Assembly (NCBI RefSeq): GCF_002812205.1
Contig: NZ_NPEA01000007.1
Coordinates: forward strand, 257,442-321,441
Direction of reading: 5' to 3'
DNA: 64,000 nt
Source of the DNA: Leptospira neocaledonica
GTDB lineage: Bacteria > Spirochaetota > Leptospiria > Leptospirales > Leptospiraceae
The notes under the pieces: model-generated
Seen by the model: only the letters and a program-made list of their open reading frames with translations
Told to the model about the DNA's origin: nothing
The model's database searches: none
Shown: one piece after another, positions 62,039 to 64,000 of the stretch
Layout: every line of letters begins with the position of its first letter
Position numbering within the stretch: position 1 is the stretch's first letter
Made by a program: the position numbers and the translations under genes

Positions 62039-62340
62039 GGCAATATCGCGATCTCTTTTCCTTTTTTATTATGTAAGTTTTGGATTTTACCTTAGAACCG
62101 AATCACGATCTACTTAAGGTTAGATCGCTTTTCACCCTTTTCTTGTTTTATATCGTATACTGATAGATTAGCTTCCATGTTAAAGATCTTATCTTAGACT
62201 CTTTTGACTTTCATATTGGATGGTACGAAAAGGGTTCGTACCTTATATTGTAGGCGCAGATTAGTCACTAATTGACTTTTATTCTATTTGAGGATTTTAT
62301 AGAGTAGGGTTTTGGTGCATCGTGTTAGGAGCGATACTGC
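62039..62340. repeat. ORF-less cassette element, copy e
   Basis: A diverged copy with one base inserted after GGC (GGCGGCAATATCGC). It keeps the promoter-like TTGACT...TTTTAT pair and the 22-codon minus-strand ORF (62110-62178, begins MEANLSVYDIKQ). A small +strand ORF seen in other copies is frameshifted here. Confidence 0.78.
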
Positions 62341-62498
62341 GCCTAACTATCGGCTTATCGCTGCGCTTCGAGATTGCTTGCGCAACTCTCGCTTGGGCTG
62401 CTCCACATTGGCTCAGTCACTCGAATTGCAGAGCAATTCTCGTGCCTGTCTTCGCAACTGCTCAGCTCGCCAACGTCGATAACCCTTGGTCGTTAGTC
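62341..62498 (+). repeat. attC site 11
   Basis: R'' GCCTAAC at 62341 and R' GTTAGTC at 62492-62498, so the next cassette begins TTAGTC. Inner boxes GGCTTATCG and CGATAACC pair with one extra C. Confidence 0.87.
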
Positions 62499-62518
62499 GC
62501 AATGTGCTAAAAATAGGC

Positions 62519-63319
62519 ATGTATAAATATTATAATCCAAAATCATATAATCTTGAAGCATTGTCTGAGGGATATTTTTATTTAAGTGCTCCAGAAGACT
62601 TCAATGATCCATTTGATAGTAGAACATTAATATATTATCAAGGGACTATTGATGAATGGACAAAGCTTTTTATGACTAAAGGCTTGTCCAAAGCTGACGC
62701 TTCAATGAGAGCAAGATCGATAGGTAATAGAATAATATATCCCGATCCTGAAAAGAAACGCGAATTTGAAAGATTGAATCATGCGATTGTTTGCTTTGCT
62801 TCTTCTGAATTGAATCCGTTGATGTGGAGTCATTACGCAGATAGTCACAAAGGCTTTTGTATTAAATTTAGAACATTTGAAGGAATTCAACATGAAGGAC
62901 TGGAGACGAGAAGAATTAATATTATCAAAGATCAATTATTGTTTAAAGAAGAATACAAAGATCTTTTTCTGATAATGAAAGTTAAATATTCTCATCAAAT
63001 GCCAGAAGAATTTAACGGGTTTTCAGATGACTTAACAGGCTTAAACGCTTTCTTTATTACTAAAAGTAAAGAATGGGAGTATGAACAAGAATTTAGGGCT
63101 ATTTTTAAAATTGATAATATTAAAAATGAAAGCCGAAAAATATTTTATGAAAAAGACTCAGTAGAATCAATTTATCTGGGAAATAAAATTTCGCTTCAAG
63201 ATCGAGAAAAAATAACAAGAATACTTAAAGATCATTATATTGATAAGGGCTTTAGGCCATCCGTCTATCAATGTGAACTGAGTAAGAAATCATATTCATT
63301 AGAAATAAGGCCGACGTAG
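62519..63319 (+). CDS. Cassette 12 DUF2971 family protein
   Basis: A 266-residue protein matching DUF2971: MYKYYNPKSYNLEALSEG, the FNDPFD motif (YLSAPEDFNDPFDSR), IVCFASSELNPLMWSHYADSHKGFCIKF, and WEYEQEFRAIF. The function is unknown. The family is scattered across genomes, often in islands, which suits cassette carriage. The ATG at 62519 lies 21 bases after the attC. Cassette ends TTAGTC and GACTAAC are complementary. Confidence 0.85.
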   Translation: MYKYYNPKSYNLEALSEGYFYLSAPEDFNDPFDSRTLIYYQGTIDEWTKLFMTKGLSKADASMRARSIGNRIIYPDPEKKREFERLNHAIVCFASSELNPLMWSHYADSHKGFCIKFRTFEGIQHEGLETRRINIIKDQLLFKEEYKDLFLIMKVKYSHQMPEEFNGFSDDLTGLNAFFITKSKEWEYEQEFRAIFKIDNIKNESRKIFYEKDSVESIYLGNKISLQDREKITRILKDHYIDKGFRPSVYQCELSKKSYSLEIRPT

Positions 63320-63332
63320 ATTAGCACACTGC

Positions 63333-63486
63333 GACTAACTAGCGGCTCTGACGCTGCGCTTCGAGATCGCTGCGCGACTCTCGCTTGGCCTTCGGCATAT
63401 TTCGCTTTGTCATTCGTCTTGCAAAGCAAGCCTCATGCCAAGTCCATACGGACTCGCGAAACGTCGTCAAGCCTTGGTCGTTAGGC
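63333..63486 (+). repeat. attC site 12
   Basis: R'' GACTAAC at 63333, complement of the TTAGTC left end of the DUF2971 cassette. R' GTTAGGC at 63480-63486. Confidence 0.87.
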
Positions 63487-63789
63487 GGCAATATCGCGAT
63501 CTCTTTTCCTTTTTTATTATATAAGTTTTGGATTTTTACCTTTGAACGAATCACGATCTACTTAAGGTTAGGTCGCTTTTCACCCTTTTCTTGTTTTATG
63601 TCGTAGACTGAAAGATTTGCGACCATGTTAAAGATCTTATCTTAAACTCTTGTCGCCATTATACTGAGAAATACGAAAAGGGCTCGCTACTTTATATTGT
63701 GAAAGTGAATTAGTCACTAATTGACTTTTATTCTATTTGAGGATTTTATAGAGTAGGGTTTTGGTGCATCGTGTTAGGTGCGATACTGC
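63487..63789. repeat. ORF-less cassette element, copy f
   Basis: The most diverged copy. It keeps the terminal inverted repeat (GGCAATATCGC / GCGATACTGCGCC), the promoter-like pair, and the 22-codon minus-strand ORF (63558-63626, begins MVANLSVYDIKQ). The other small +strand ORF has lost its ATG here. Confidence 0.78.
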
Positions 63790-63940
63790 GCCTAACTTTC
63801 GGCTTGGCGCATCGCTTCGAGATGCTTCGCACTCTCGTTCGGCCTTCGGCACATTTCGCTTTGTCACTCGCCTTGCAGGGCAAGTCTCGCGCCAAGTCCT
63901 TACGGACTCGCGAAACGTCGTCAAGCCTTGGTCGTTATAC
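63790..63940 (+). repeat. attC site 13
   Basis: R'' GCCTAAC at 63790 and a variant R' GTTATAC at 63934-63940. A 14th cassette starting TTATAC begins here and should end in a GTATAAC box beyond the window. No ORF is visible in the last 60 bases. Confidence 0.85.
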
Positions 63941-64000
63941 GAAATTGGGCAAAGGACTTCCCTTAAATGTAGAAAAAGAAAATTGTATAATTTATTCGCC

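Larger units (their letters stand above)
54171..64000 (+). mobile_element. Chromosomal integron-like cassette array (continues past window)
   Basis: A tyrosine recombinase, an attI-like site and 13 attC-like sites delimit 13 complete cassettes and the start of a 14th. Every cassette's left TTRRRY end is the complement of its own R'' box. The layout is recombinase reading toward the cassettes, with attI after its 3' end, as in reverse integrons of Treponema. Cassette ORFs are AT-rich, while the attC sites are GC-rich and about 140-158 bp. Cassette edges (first T to last G): 55262-55949, 55950-56409, 56410-56870, 56871-57328, 57329-57975, 57976-58435, 58436-59171, 59172-60394, 60395-61048, 61049-62032, 62033-62492, 62493-63480, 63481-63934. 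Confidence 0.9.

Noticed and set aside
55803..63940. CRISPR array suggested by many similar repeats
   Set aside because: Repeats are about 150 bp, have variable centres and are spaced by 300-1200 bp with ORFs. They fit attC sites, not CRISPR repeats, and no cas gene is present.
1..64000. tRNA or rRNA genes
   Set aside because: No cloverleaf-like stretch with the conserved GTTCRANNC arm and acceptor pairing, and no rRNA-like sequence, was noticed by eye.

Overview
The window is almost certainly a chromosomal segment of a Leptospira species. The evidence is a Leptospira-type DUF1564 protein, spirochaete-style lipoprotein signals, the characteristic sensor kinases, an animal-mitochondrial-type aconitase and typical intergenic palindromes. 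The moderate GC of the core genes would fit a P2/intermediate or saprophytic species better than L. interrogans, but that is an impression and not a measurement.

Regions 1-53.6 kb are mostly core genome. 0-10 kb: the end of pyruvate kinase, a YqjD/YqjE-like membrane-stress trio, a PCD/DCoH dehydratase, DUF1564, an OmpR-type regulator, DUF4279, EpmA, an OmpA-domain protein and aconitase. 10-25 kb: a TetR regulator, a GT-C glycosyltransferase, a lytic transglycosylase, a histidine kinase fused to a periplasmic-binding-type domain, an alr-plsC operon and a polyamine operon (speD, a SET/SpeD-like fusion, speE, pyrF). 25-37 kb: an outer-membrane barrel, a sensor lacking its output domain, and a six-gene lipid-methylation operon (flavin oxidase, DUF1365, two cyclopropane-synthase-family methyltransferases, DUF2062, DUF1295). 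A TetR gene divergent from a phytoene-desaturase-like enzyme follows. 37-45 kb: a nucleotidyltransferase, a lysine 2,3-aminomutase/EpmB-family enzyme, a PstS-like lipoprotein, EF-P and a methionine-salvage operon (mtnD, mtnB, SDR). 44.5-53.6 kb: an RpfG-like HD-GYP regulator and three large sensor kinases on the minus strand.

54.17 kb to the window end is the standout region: a chromosomal integron-like cassette array. A tyrosine recombinase (54171-55208) is followed by an attI-like site (GTTAGAC at 55261) and 13 attC-like sites of about 140-158 bp. Each cassette's left-end TTRRRY is complementary to its own right-end R'' box, even where the box is a rare variant (TTAGTC/GACTAAC, TTAGCC/GGCTAAC, TTAAGC/GCTTAAC). 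This is exactly what cassette excision and insertion predicts. The recombinase is transcribed toward the cassettes (reverse-integron layout). It ends in the IntI-like SPLDDL motif but lacks the extra insertion that defines canonical IntI proteins.

Seven cassettes carry ORFs: a SIR2-like protein (a candidate phage-defence NADase), a DUF2971 protein, a DUF2007/EF-hand membrane protein, three small membrane proteins and one small exported protein. Of the 13 complete cassettes, six are copies of one apparently ORF-less element of about 300 bp. It has extended terminal inverted repeats, a promoter-like +strand motif in most copies, and a 22-codon minus-strand microORF that is intact in all six copies.
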